NCBI RefSeq assembly: GCF_019443125.1
Contig: NZ_JAHYXK010000010.1
Coordinates: 1 to 64,000, forward strand
Direction: 5' to 3'
From: Pontibacter aydingkolensis
Lineage (GTDB): Bacteria > Bacteroidota > Bacteroidia > Cytophagales > Hymenobacteraceae
DNA: 64,000 bases
In this document: piece after piece, positions 1 to 8,847 of the stretch
Layout: every line of letters starts with the position of its first letter
Position numbering within the stretch: position 1 is the stretch's first letter
Notes under the pieces: model-generated
Told to the model about the DNA's origin: nothing
The model's input: the letters and a program-made list of their open reading frames with translations, nothing else
The model's database searches: none
Made by a program: the position numbers and the translations under genes

Positions 1-93
1 TTCTACAACAGGGAAAGGCTCCATTCAAGCCTGGGATACCGCACACCAAAACAAATGGAAGAAAAATTAAACAGGAAACCTTTAGCAGCTTAA
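1..93 (+). CDS. IS3-family transposase, C-terminal fragment
   Basis: The first 30 codons in frame 1 end at a TAA and read as the tail of an IS3-family OrfB (rve/integrase-core) transposase. The stretch YNRERLHSSLGYRTP, then Q-M-E-E, is the usual C-terminal signature of this family. The catalytic DDE residues lie outside the window, so intactness cannot be judged. A pyrimidine/GT-rich stretch ending in AGTCCA follows the stop and probably forms the right terminal inverted repeat. The element sits just beyond the 3' end of the GH3 fusion gene, in the opposite orientation. Confidence 0.8.
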   Translation, partial: FYNRERLHSSLGYRTPKQMEEKLNRKPLAA

Positions 94-123
94 TCTTGTG
101 TCCGGGTTTTTGTTGCAAGTCCA
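1..123 (+). mobile_element. Right end of an IS3-family insertion sequence (partial)
   Basis: The transposase tail is followed by TGTCCGGGTTTTTGTTGC and then AAGTCCA. IS3-family ends usually start TG and finish CA, so the right boundary is placed at about 122-123. The left end and any target-site duplication are outside the window. The exact end is inferred. Confidence 0.55.
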
Positions 124-197
124 GGATGACTTCCATTCCTCCTAATAAAAAATAAACCAATAGCACCTATTCCCATTACCATAGCAGGCGTTTCCAT
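90..197 (-). pseudogene. Short ORF next to the IS3 end, possibly truncated by the insertion
   Basis: A 35-codon minus-strand frame begins with ATG eight bases after the stop of the GH3 fusion gene. It has a short hydrophobic run (PAMVMGIGAIGLFFIRRN) and then runs into the IS3 terminal repeat, where it stops. The hydrophobic part could be the start of a small membrane protein or the remains of one cut by the insertion. It could also be chance; nothing else supports it. Confidence 0.2.
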
Positions 198-205
198 TTT
201 ATACT

Positions 206-3200
206 TTACTGGTCTTTGCTTTTCTCAATGGCATCGTATACCACCTGCAGCACATTGGTGCGTGTGTTAAGCTTGCTTAGCTTCGGGTTATCACGACTAG
301 GGTTTACGCGGTTAGAGAGGAATACATACACCAGATTGTTTACCGGGTCAATCCAGGTGTAAGTACCCGTAAATCCGGAGTGACCAAAACTCTCTACCGG
401 TGCCGATGGGGCAGCGTTGCTGTTCTGCTCACCGGGTTTGGCAGGTCTGTCGAAGCCGAGAGCGCGGTAGTTGCCCTGGTCGCAGAACTGGCACTTGCTG
501 AACTCCTCTACCACGTTATCTGCAATGTAGCGCTTGTAACCATACACGCCATCGTTCAGGTACATCTGCATGAGCTTTGCCAGGTCGTTGGCATTACCAA
601 ACAAGCCGGCATGGCCGCTAACGCCACCCAGCATGGCGGCGCCTTCGTCGTTTACGGTGCCGTGTAGCAAGCTCTTTCTAAAGTGCGGGTCAAATTCCGT
701 AGGCACAATGCGCGATCTTGGGTATTTCTTGTATGGGTTAAAAGTTAAGGTAGTTGTTCCAAGCGATTCGTAAAAGTTCTCATTCAGATACGTCTGAAAA
801 TCCTCACCGGTGATGTTCTCAATTACCTTCGGAGCAAGTATAAATGACAAGTCGCTGTACACATACCCTGGCTTTTCGTTTAGCGGGTACTCTACTATAC
901 TTTTATAAATCTTCTTGTGGTACTTTCGGTGCATGTACAGGTTATCAGCCACTCTAAAAGGGAATCGCGCCGTGGAATCTTCGTTAAAAGTGCGCCACTT
1001 AAATTTACCGTTCTTCTTCACCGCCTCCTTCCAGAAAGGTATCCAGGCGTAGAGGCGGGCCTGGTGCGTGAGGATATCCCTATACTTCAGGTTCTCCAGG
1101 TCCGTGCCCTGCACCATAGGCAAATATGAGCCAAGGGTGTTATCTACATTAAACCGGCTCTCGCCTTTCAGTTTCATAAAAGCGGCCATGGAGGTGCTTA
1201 CCTTGGTTATAGACGCAAGGTCGTAGAGGTCGGTGTTTATTACAGGCGTATCCTCATCATAGGTATGGTAACCAAACGATTTTTGATAGATTACCTTGCC
1301 TTCTTTCGCCACCAGCACCTGAGCACCAGGAGTGGCTTTTTCCTGAATAGCCTGCGCTACCAGAGAGTCTATTCCCGTAAAATGCTCCGACTTTAGCCCA
1401 ACACCCTCAGGCATACTATAAGCCAGCCGTATGCCACCATGCGTTATCAAGCCATCCTCTAATTTAAAAACATTGGATACGGCAACCGGTAATTTACCTT
1501 TCGCACTTATCCCGCCAAAAATCAGCTGTGATGCTATATCCTGCGTTACAGGAGTTTCCTGGTAAGCAGCAATAACGGCATCGGCCTTATCTAAACTTTC
1601 TATTTTAGCCAGGCTGTATACATTGCCAAACACACTCACAATGGTTGGTTTGGATCGGATCAAGTCTTTGAGAAACAGGTTCATTTCAGCGGTGATACCA
1701 AAATTGCTGCTGCCGGCTTTTAACTGCAGTTTGTGCACGCCTGCAATTACCAGGTTATACTTTGCCAGCTGTTCCTTTAGCTGTAGTAGCTCTGCAATGG
1801 TAGCAGTCGGTTTCAGGAAGAAGGTGTCTACTTTTGTGTATCTGGCAAGTCCTCTCTGAAATTCGGTTTCTTTGTCGGTTCCGATAGCCAGGGCAGCAAT
1901 GCGCAAAGTATCCAGGTAATTAAGCGGAAGTATGTTTTCCTTGTTGCGAAGCAGTGTGAGCGAGGCATCAGTTAATTGCCGGCTCAGGTTTTGAGCGTAT
2001 GGGTTATTTAGGTCCTTTATAAGGTTATTCAACTCGATAGGTTTATATTTGTCGAGCCCTACCCATTGCTTGGCAGCCAGTAGCTTCCGTACCCGGGCAT
2101 CAATTTCTGCCTGCGTGATCTCTTTGTTCTGTATAGCCTTTTTAACTTCTTCGATAGTCGTCTTCACATCCATCGTATTCAGCAGCACATCGTTACCAGC
2201 CAAAAGCGCCTTTACATCCACAATACCCGGCTCGTAAAACTTTGCCACGCCCTGCATGTTCAACGCATCTGTAAATACCAGTCCTTTATACTTTAGCTCT
2301 TTCTTCAACAGGTCCATTACAATGCGCTCTGATAAGGTAGAGGCAAGATTTGGCGTATTATCCAGCACAGGGATATTCATGTGTGCCACCATCAAACTAC
2401 CCAGGCCATTTTCCATCAGCTCACGGAACGGGTACAGCTCAACTGAGTCCAGCCTGATGCGTGAGAAATTGAGGATGGGAAGATCTGCATGAGAGTCTAC
2501 GTTGGTGTCGCCGTGGCCGGGAAAGTGTTTTGCGTTTGCCAGCACGCGCTGGTCCTGCATGCCCTTCATGTAGGCCATAGCCTTTCGGGTAACGTTATGC
2601 TTGTCTTCACCGAAAGCACGGAAGCCGATCACGGGGTTATTCGCATTGTTGTTCACATCTACTACCGGGGCAAAATTCACATGGATACCCAGGCGCTTGC
2701 ATTGGCGTGCAATCTCAGCACCCATGTCATAGATCAGCTGCTCATCCTCTATCCCCCCCAACGACATCTGGTACGGAAACCGAATGGTACTATCGAGGCG
2801 CATGGCAAGGCCCCACTCAGCATCTATGGTTACCATTAATGGTACTTTGCTTTCCTGCTGGTAGCGGTTTGTCATTTTGGCCTGCCTCACCGGCCCGCCC
2901 TGGAAAAATATCAGGCCGCCAACTTTGTAGGTCGTAATCAGGTTGCTGATGGAGTCGATATGCGCCTGGTCGCGGTTAGAGTATACCGGGATCATGATGA
3001 GCTGGGCAATGCGTTCTTCAGGCGTCAGGGTTTTCATCACAGAGTCTACCCACCTGGATTGCTGCCAGGCCAGAAAATCCGGGTCTCTTGTCTGATCATA
3101 AGAGGTAACATCAGCTTTTTTTGTATTGCTGTGCAGGGGCTTTGATCTACTGCGCTGTGCATCAGCATTCAATGCAAAAAGCAACATTGAAGCAGTCAGT

Positions 3201-3226
3201 ATAAAGTATAAAGTATGTTTCTTCAC
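206..3226 (-). CDS. GH3 beta-N-acetylhexosaminidase (NagZ type) fused to a class C beta-lactamase-like domain
   Basis: This 1006-residue exported protein has a signal peptide (residues 1-23, ending NADAQ). A GH3 domain follows (about 55-400), with the NagZ signature KHFPGHGDT at 233-241, the D-S-H triad at 244-246 and the likely nucleophile D320 in VFTDALN. A GH3 C-terminal part follows (about 415-600). Last comes a serine beta-lactamase/esterase domain (about 615-1000) with S672-x-x-K675, Y790-S-D and H949-S-G. Both sets of catalytic residues are present. GH3 NagZ enzymes remove GlcNAc from muropeptides; the second domain may hydrolyse an ester or peptide. The fusion is known in Bacteroidota. 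It lies near other cell-wall genes but is transcribed alone. Confidence 0.9.
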   Translation of the reverse strand: MKKHTLYFILTASMLLFALNADAQRSRSKPLHSNTKKADVTSYDQTRDPDFLAWQQSRWVDSVMKTLTPEERIAQLIMIPVYSNRDQAHIDSISNLITTYKVGGLIFFQGGPVRQAKMTNRYQQESKVPLMVTIDAEWGLAMRLDSTIRFPYQMSLGGIEDEQLIYDMGAEIARQCKRLGIHVNFAPVVDVNNNANNPVIGFRAFGEDKHNVTRKAMAYMKGMQDQRVLANAKHFPGHGDTNVDSHADLPILNFSRIRLDSVELYPFRELMENGLGSLMVAHMNIPVLDNTPNLASTLSERIVMDLLKKELKYKGLVFTDALNMQGVAKFYEPGIVDVKALLAGNDVLLNTMDVKTTIEEVKKAIQNKEITQAEIDARVRKLLAAKQWVGLDKYKPIELNNLIKDLNNPYAQNLSRQLTDASLTLLRNKENILPLNYLDTLRIAALAIGTDKETEFQRGLARYTKVDTFFLKPTATIAELLQLKEQLAKYNLVIAGVHKLQLKAGSSNFGITAEMNLFLKDLIRSKPTIVSVFGNVYSLAKIESLDKADAVIAAYQETPVTQDIASQLIFGGISAKGKLPVAVSNVFKLEDGLITHGGIRLAYSMPEGVGLKSEHFTGIDSLVAQAIQEKATPGAQVLVAKEGKVIYQKSFGYHTYDEDTPVINTDLYDLASITKVSTSMAAFMKLKGESRFNVDNTLGSYLPMVQGTDLENLKYRDILTHQARLYAWIPFWKEAVKKNGKFKWRTFNEDSTARFPFRVADNLYMHRKYHKKIYKSIVEYPLNEKPGYVYSDLSFILAPKVIENITGEDFQTYLNENFYESLGTTTLTFNPYKKYPRSRIVPTEFDPHFRKSLLHGTVNDEGAAMLGGVSGHAGLFGNANDLAKLMQMYLNDGVYGYKRYIADNVVEEFSKCQFCDQGNYRALGFDRPAKPGEQNSNAAPSAPVESFGHSGFTGTYTWIDPVNNLVYVFLSNRVNPSRDNPKLSKLNTRTNVLQVVYDAIEKSKDQ

Positions 3227-3603
3227 AACGAACAGGTGGTTTAGTATCAGGCATTTAGTATATATACCGCAAAATCAAAAATAAGGTAAAAAGTATAGCT
3301 GCATGAGATAACACATGCGCTTGATTTTATACTGAGAGGCCTAAACCGGCACATCTAAATTTCTTAAAAGGAACCAGCTGTATGGCCTGATAGTTGTATA
3401 CTACATATTGGGAATTTAAACTTTTAAGCCATTGACCACTCTAATGCTAAGGCAGCTTTTGGGCAACATAGCCTTCTGAAATTTTGCTGCAATCTCATCT
3501 TAAACTATTACATTTAGGGCCTCTGTGCTGTTTAAACAGCAATAGCCGAAAATATACAAACTGTTCTAACAAAACTTAAACCTAAACCGACTACTAATAA
3601 CCT
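3227..3603. other. Divergent intergenic region, 377 bp
   Basis: This gap separates the starts of the GH3 fusion (minus) and the M13 peptidase (plus), so it must hold both promoters. It is AT-rich, has no ORF, and carries several AGTATA/TATACT motifs and one perfect 16-bp palindrome (3526-3541). No convincing -7/-33 pair was found. Confidence 0.6.
3526..3541. promoter_or_regulatory. Perfect 16-bp palindrome upstream of the M13 peptidase
   Basis: TGCTGTTTAAACAGCA is a perfect dyad ending 62 bases before the M13 peptidase start. Its size and position fit an operator for a dimeric regulator. The cognate protein is unknown and the call is inference. Confidence 0.3.
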
Positions 3604-5688
3604 ATGACAAATCTGAATTCTATGAAAAGTAGGAGCAACTGGAAAAACAACCTCCGGATTTTACTTTTTGGAGCAGCCATGTTTACTGTCGCAGAAGCAT
3701 CTGCACAGTATAAACCAGAAAACGGTACTAAGTCCCCTTTTATCGATAAAGCCAACATGGACCTGTCGGTAAAGCCAGGCGATGATTTTTATACTTACGC
3801 CAGCGGTGCCTGGCTAAGAAACAACCCTGTTCCGGCTAAAGAAACCCGTTGGGGTAGCTTTAACCTGCTGCGCGACTTTAATATTAAGGCGGTAAAAGAT
3901 ATCCTGAACGAGGCAGCTGCTGACAAAAACGCAGCAGCCGGTTCTGTTAACAAGCGTGTAGGCGATTTCTATGCCGCTGCTATGGATAGCGCTGCCATCG
4001 AGAAGCTGGGTTATAAGCCTATCAAAAACGACCTAAAAAGAACAGGCAAGATTAAAGACGTAAACGGTTTACTAAACGAGGCAGCTTACCTGAGAACATC
4101 AGGTGCAGGCTCTCCAATGTTTGGTTTCTATGTTGGCCAGGACCGCAAGAACCCTAACAACATGGTGCCTCAGCTTAGCCAGGGCGGTACTACCCTACCC
4201 GACCGCGATTACTACCTGAAGGATGATGCCCGCAGCAAAAAAATTCAGGACGCTTATAAAACCTACATCACTACCCTGTTTACTTTAACAGGCGAATCAC
4301 AGGCTAAAGCACAGCAAAACGCTGAGACTATCTTTAACCTGGAGAAGAAGCTTGCCGCTGCACAAATGGCTCGTGTAGAGATGCGCGACCCGTACAAGAC
4401 CTACAATAAATTCTCTGTAGCCGATTTCAGCAAAACCACTCCGAACATGGACTGGAAGGCGCTGATGGCGAAGATGAAAGTAAACGGCCAGGACACTATC
4501 CTGGTTAACAATCCTAAGTTTTTTACAGAGCTGGACGGCATGCTGAAGAGCGTTCCGACTAAAGACTGGGCTACGTACATGCAGTGGAACGTGCTTAAAT
4601 CTGCAGCGCCATACCTGAGCTCTGATTTTGTAAACGCGAATTTTGCTTACTCGCAGGCTTTATCTGGCCAGAAAGTACAGACCCCGCGTTGGCAGCGTAT
4701 GTCGCAGTTAACCGACGGTACGATTGGTGAGTTGCTGGGCCAGCTTTATGTGCAGAAGCACTTTAAGCCAGAGGCAAAGGCGCGCATGAACGAGATGATC
4801 GCCAACCTGATCAAAGCATACGAGATCCGCATCAACAACCTGGACTGGATGAGTGCCGGCACGAAAGAGAAAGCGCTTGCTAAACTGCATGCCTTCCGTC
4901 CAAAAGTAGGTTACCCTGACAAGTGGGAAACGTATGAAGGTCTTGATATTTCCCGTAAGTCTTTCTTTACGAACGTGCGCAACTCAGGTGCATGGGGCTA
5001 CAACAAAATGGTGAACCAGTTGGGCAAGCCAGTAGACCGTGAGCGTTGGGGCATGACACCTCCAACAGTAAACGCCTACTATAGCCCGGTAATGAACGAG
5101 ATCGTGTTCCCGGCAGGTATCCTGCAGTTCCCGTTCTTCGACCCAAAGGCGGATGATGCGGTGAATTACGGTGGTATTGGTGCGGTTATCGGCCACGAGA
5201 TTTCTCACGGTTTCGACGACTCTGGTAGCCAGTACGACAAAGACGGTACATTACGTAACTGGTGGCAGCCTGAAGACCTTGCTAAGTTTAAGGCAAAAGC
5301 CAAATTGCTGAAAGAGCAGTATGACGCTTATACTGTACTGGACACAGTGCATGTAAACGGTCAGCTTACATTAGGTGAGAATATTGGTGACCTTGGTGGT
5401 CTGGCCGGTGCTTACGAAGCCTTCAAAATGACAAAGCAAGGCCAGTCTAACGAGTTGATCGACGGCTTTACGCCAGACCAGCGTTTCTTCCTGTCGTGGG
5501 CACAGGTTTGGAGAGGGAACATTTTGCCAGAGGCAGCTGCCCAGCAGATCGTTACGGATACACACTCACCTGGAGAGTTCAGAACTTTTGGTCCGCTAGT
5601 AAACATGGATGCCTGGTACGAGGCATTTGATGTGAAGCCAGGCGATAAACTTTACAAAAAGCCGGAAGACAGAATCAGAATCTGGTAA
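3604..5688 (+). CDS. M13 family metallopeptidase (neprilysin/PepO-like)
   Basis: This 694-residue secreted zinc endopeptidase begins with a signal peptide ending ASAQ near residue 35. The zinc site HEISH starts at about residue 531 and is followed by GFDDSG. The third ligand lies in E592-N-I-G-D596 (ExxxD). The substrate-binding NAYYSP motif precedes the zinc site, and the protein ends in IRIW as M13 enzymes do. Length is normal for the family. ATG codons at 3604 and 3622 both give a usable signal peptide; the first is kept. Family members cut short peptides in the periplasm or outside the cell. It is a single gene, with a hairpin terminator downstream. Confidence 0.93.
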   Translation: MTNLNSMKSRSNWKNNLRILLFGAAMFTVAEASAQYKPENGTKSPFIDKANMDLSVKPGDDFYTYASGAWLRNNPVPAKETRWGSFNLLRDFNIKAVKDILNEAAADKNAAAGSVNKRVGDFYAAAMDSAAIEKLGYKPIKNDLKRTGKIKDVNGLLNEAAYLRTSGAGSPMFGFYVGQDRKNPNNMVPQLSQGGTTLPDRDYYLKDDARSKKIQDAYKTYITTLFTLTGESQAKAQQNAETIFNLEKKLAAAQMARVEMRDPYKTYNKFSVADFSKTTPNMDWKALMAKMKVNGQDTILVNNPKFFTELDGMLKSVPTKDWATYMQWNVLKSAAPYLSSDFVNANFAYSQALSGQKVQTPRWQRMSQLTDGTIGELLGQLYVQKHFKPEAKARMNEMIANLIKAYEIRINNLDWMSAGTKEKALAKLHAFRPKVGYPDKWETYEGLDISRKSFFTNVRNSGAWGYNKMVNQLGKPVDRERWGMTPPTVNAYYSPVMNEIVFPAGILQFPFFDPKADDAVNYGGIGAVIGHEISHGFDDSGSQYDKDGTLRNWWQPEDLAKFKAKAKLLKEQYDAYTVLDTVHVNGQLTLGENIGDLGGLAGAYEAFKMTKQGQSNELIDGFTPDQRFFLSWAQVWRGNILPEAAAQQIVTDTHSPGEFRTFGPLVNMDAWYEAFDVKPGDKLYKKPEDRIRIW

Positions 5689-5720
5689 TTTATACTTAGG
5701 TCTGACAAGGGCCTGATCAA

Positions 5721-5766
5721 GCAAGAGGGGAATCGATGTAAATTCGGTTTCCCTCTTTTGCTTTTA
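5721..5766 (+). terminator. Rho-independent terminator after the M13 peptidase
   Basis: GCAAGAGGGGAATCG pairs imperfectly with CGGTTTCCCTCTTTTGC, and T-rich sequence follows. It lies 33 bases after the stop codon. Confidence 0.5.
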
Positions 5767-6008
5767 AAGTATAAGTATACTTGTTGAGCCTATAGTCATG
5801 AATTTGTAATGACACAGCGAGAATCTTTTCTGCAGCCTAAATCCAGGTTTACACCCACACAAGTATAAATTGAGGTACAACTATACTTTGCAACTTGGTA
5901 ATACAGCTAAAATTAATGTAGTTTAGTGTTGCGGCTTTGAGTTTGGAATCAAATGACTTCTGCAATTTGCCGCATAAACTAAAATTAACTAAACACAATC
6001 ACACCTGC

Positions 6009-7268
6009 ATGGAGCAAGTCTCTTCGTCAGCACCATTAATTACCAACGATGCCGTAGTACTGGGTATTCTGGTAGTCATACTGGCATTCGTATTTAAAAC
6101 ATCATCCAGCAACCATCCATTTTTCAGGAAGTTTTACTCCGTAGTGCCGTCGGTACTGCTGTGCTATCTTATTCCCAGCTTGCTAAACTCCTTCAACATC
6201 ATCTCCGGTGAACAGTCTGGTTTGTACAATATGGCTTCGCGTTACCTGCTGCCGGCCAGTTTGGTGCTATTTACTTTAAGCTTAGACCTTAAGGAGATCT
6301 GGAAGCTACGCCACAAGGCCGGTTTGATGTTCTTAACAGGTACAGCAGGCATTATGATAGGTGGCCCGGTGGCTATACTTATCGTTTCTAGTTTTGCCCC
6401 GGATATAGTAGGCGGTGAAGGACCTATGGCTGTATGGCGAGGCCTTTCTACCATTGCCGGCAGCTGGATTGGCGGCGGTGCTAACCAGTTGGCTATGTTT
6501 GAGGTATTTAAACCAGACCCGAACCTGTTTTCTGCCGTAATCGCAGTAGATGTTATAGTGGCCAACGTCTGGATGGCTGTACTACTTTACGGAGCAGGTA
6601 TAAGCGAACGTGTAGACAGGTTCTTCAAGGCCGACAGCACCGCCGTGAATGACCTGAAGGTGAAGATAGAGCAGCACCAGCTCAACATCATGAAAATACC
6701 GGCATTAGCCGATTTGGCTATGATAGCAGGTGTGGGTCTGGGTGTAACAGGTGTAGCCCACTTCTTTGCCGATATTATTGCTCCCTGGATAGAATTAAAT
6801 GCGCCTTACCTGGACAAGTTTAGCCTTACCTCCGGCTTCTTCTGGATTGTGGTGATAGCAACTACCATAGGTGTATTTCTTTCCTTCACAAAAGCACGCG
6901 AACTGGAGGGGGTTGGCGCTACACGCATAGGAAGTCTGTTCCTGTACATACTGGTGGCAACCATTGGTATGCAAATGGATATTACGGCCATAGTAAGCCA
7001 GCCGGGCCTGTTCCTGGTAGGCCTTATCTGGATTATGGTGCACATGTTGCTGTTGCTTATTATAGGTAAGCTGGTAAGGGCTCCGTTCTTCTTCTTGGCT
7101 GTTGGTAGCCAGGCTAATGTGGGAGGAGCCGCCTCTGCTCCTATTGTGGCAGCGGCTTTTCATCCTGCGCTGGCACCTGTTGGTGTACTTTTGTCTATAC
7201 TTGGCTATGCCGTTGGTACCTATGGCGCTTACCTTTCAGGGCTGATGATGCAAATGGTTGCCCCCTGA
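6009..7268 (+). CDS. DUF819 family integral membrane protein
   Basis: This 419-residue protein is almost entirely hydrophobic helices (about ten or more) separated by short loops and is recognisable as DUF819 (YjcL-like). Gly-rich stretches GSWIGGGANQLAMFE and GSQANVGGAASAPIVAAA are typical of the family and may line a transport path. The ATG at 6009 (MEQVSSSAP) is chosen; an in-frame TTG at 5937 would add a polar 24-residue leader with no family precedent. The substrate is unknown. It stands alone between the M13 peptidase and the NlpC/P60 gene. Confidence 0.8.
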   Translation: MEQVSSSAPLITNDAVVLGILVVILAFVFKTSSSNHPFFRKFYSVVPSVLLCYLIPSLLNSFNIISGEQSGLYNMASRYLLPASLVLFTLSLDLKEIWKLRHKAGLMFLTGTAGIMIGGPVAILIVSSFAPDIVGGEGPMAVWRGLSTIAGSWIGGGANQLAMFEVFKPDPNLFSAVIAVDVIVANVWMAVLLYGAGISERVDRFFKADSTAVNDLKVKIEQHQLNIMKIPALADLAMIAGVGLGVTGVAHFFADIIAPWIELNAPYLDKFSLTSGFFWIVVIATTIGVFLSFTKARELEGVGATRIGSLFLYILVATIGMQMDITAIVSQPGLFLVGLIWIMVHMLLLLIIGKLVRAPFFFLAVGSQANVGGAASAPIVAAAFHPALAPVGVLLSILGYAVGTYGAYLSGLMMQMVAP

Positions 7269-7340
7269 TAGAATTATATTCTGAATAATTTAGTTATACA
7301 TTGAAACAACAGGGTATTTAACCTATACTAAGCTTCTACT

Positions 7341-8537
7341 ATGAAAAACGGTTTGTCTATACTGTTACTTGGAACGTTGCTAGCCTGTACCACTACTAAA
7401 AATACGGTTGAAACAGCTACTACGTCTACTCCTGCACCATCTCCGCTAACTACACACGTAGAAGCGGTACGAAAGCAATTTGCCCCTGATAAACGTACGG
7501 TGCTGTTTGATGTAACTGCGAAAGAAAACAGTGTGCTTACCGGCGAAACTATACTTCCGGAGGCTAAGGCTGCTCTGTTAAGCAAGCTCCAGGCCGCCAA
7601 CCTTGCATATACAGATAGTATAACCGTGCTACCGGAAGCAGAACTGGAAGGAAACCATTATGCAGTAGTAAGGTTATCGGTAGCCAACCTCCGTTCCCAG
7701 CCAAAGCACCCTGCCGAACTGGCAACGCAGGCAACTATGGGTACTCCGCTTAAAGTATGGAAAAAAGAAAACGGCTGGTACCTGGTACAGACTCCTGACA
7801 ATTACCTGGCCTGGGTAGACGCAGCCGGTATTCAACTGATGACAAAAAACGAACTGGATACATGGCAGAAAGGCGAAAAGCTGATCTACACAAACCCATA
7901 CGGCTTTGCACTTTCGAACACAGACAAGCAAGGAGCAACCGTGTCTGACCTGGTGTATGGCGATGTGATGGTGCTCAAAGGCAAGACCAAAGATTATTTC
8001 GAGGTGAGTTTACCTGATGAACGTGTGGGCTACATCCCCTCCTCTGAAGCCATTCCATACAAAGAGTGGATCACCAGCCGCCAGCCAACAGGAGAAAACC
8101 TCGTACAGACAAGCAAGCGCCTGATGGGCCTGCCTTACTTGTGGGGCGGCACTTCTTTTAAGGGGGTAGACTGCAGTGGTTTTACCAAAACAGTATACTT
8201 CATGAATGGCATTGTACTGCCACGCGACGCCTCGCAACAGGTACATGTAGGCGAACTGGTCGATACAGATAAGAATTGGGATAAGCTTCGCCCTGGCGAT
8301 CTGCTGTTCTTCGGAGTGCCTGCAAAAGATGGCAAGCCTGAGCGTATTGTGCATGTGGGCATGTGGATCGGAGGCGATAAAGAATTCATACATTCTGCCG
8401 GCCTTGTGCGCATCAGCAGCATGAACCCCAATGCAGCCAATTACGATGATTACGAAAACAACCGCTACTTAAGAACAAAACGCCCTGCCCCCGGCCCTAA
8501 CATGCTGGACCTGCGCGCCAGTTCTATTTATGAGTAA
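7341..8537 (+). CDS. SH3-domain NlpC/P60 (C40) peptidase lipoprotein, YkfC-like
   Basis: This 398-residue lipoprotein has a lipobox at LLAC (Cys16). Two bacterial SH3-like segments (about 105-150 and 180-230) precede an NlpC/P60 domain. The domain has GLPYLWGGTSFKGVDC with nucleophile C278, the catalytic H338 in VHVGMW and a third polar residue near H350. The layout matches YkfC-type gamma-D-glutamyl-dipeptidyl endopeptidases, which release L-Ala-D-Glu from free murein peptides. A dipeptide epimerase gene stands 1.4 kb away in a convergent operon, which supports that role. It may instead act on intact sacculi. Confidence 0.9.
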   Translation: MKNGLSILLLGTLLACTTTKNTVETATTSTPAPSPLTTHVEAVRKQFAPDKRTVLFDVTAKENSVLTGETILPEAKAALLSKLQAANLAYTDSITVLPEAELEGNHYAVVRLSVANLRSQPKHPAELATQATMGTPLKVWKKENGWYLVQTPDNYLAWVDAAGIQLMTKNELDTWQKGEKLIYTNPYGFALSNTDKQGATVSDLVYGDVMVLKGKTKDYFEVSLPDERVGYIPSSEAIPYKEWITSRQPTGENLVQTSKRLMGLPYLWGGTSFKGVDCSGFTKTVYFMNGIVLPRDASQQVHVGELVDTDKNWDKLRPGDLLFFGVPAKDGKPERIVHVGMWIGGDKEFIHSAGLVRISSMNPNAANYDDYENNRYLRTKRPAPGPNMLDLRASSIYE

Positions 8538-8561
8538 ACGAAGAGTATAAGTATAATAGAG

Positions 8562-8603
8562 AAGTCCGTTGCTGATTAGACAGTAGCGGACTTTTTGTTT
8601 TTG
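8562..8603 (+). terminator. Terminator after the NlpC/P60 gene
   Basis: AGTCCGTTGCTG pairs with CAGTAGCGGACT (two G-T pairs), followed by TTTTTGTTTTT. It begins about 25 bases after the stop. Confidence 0.75.
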
Positions 8604-8613
8604 CAGTACATTA

Positions 8614-8819
8614 TCCAACCACCCCTAACCCCCAATGTCGTCAACTTAAGCAAAAGGCTGTCATTTCGAGCACCGCGAGAAATCTATCCGGAATTAGTAC
8701 AGGAGGCATTCTGTAAAGATCTCTCCTTTCGTCGAGATGACAGAAAAGCTTAAGTTGACGGCATTGCCCCTAACCCCTCTCCCGAATCAAGTCCGGGAGA
8801 GGGGTTAGGGGTGGTTGGA
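8614..8819. repeat. Nested intergenic inverted repeat A
   Basis: Three pairs of arms nest inside one another: TCCAACCACCCCTAACCCC with its complement at the far end; GTCAACTTAAGC with GCTTAAGTTGAC; and CTGTCATTTCGAG with a near complement ending GATGACAG. The right outer arm is itself a hairpin (about 8766-8810). It fills most of the 310-bp gap between two convergent genes and contains no gene. The inner TGTCATTTCGAG unit resembles a common Bacteroidota intergenic repeat. Confidence 0.8.
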
Positions 8820-8847
8820 ACGGTTAATGCAGGATAATCATACTTAC

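Noticed and set aside
2489..2839. Long ORFs antisense to the GH3 fusion and to other genes (for example 36604-37455 minus)
   Set aside because: They are shadows of strongly coding frames with intact catalytic motifs on the other strand.
5937..6008. TTG start 24 codons upstream of the DUF819 ATG
   Set aside because: The added leader is polar, not family-like, and overlaps the likely promoter region.
8614..8819. CRISPR-like or attachment-site reading of the repeat blocks
   Set aside because: There are inverted arms, not regularly spaced direct repeats with unique spacers, and no cas or integrase gene is present.
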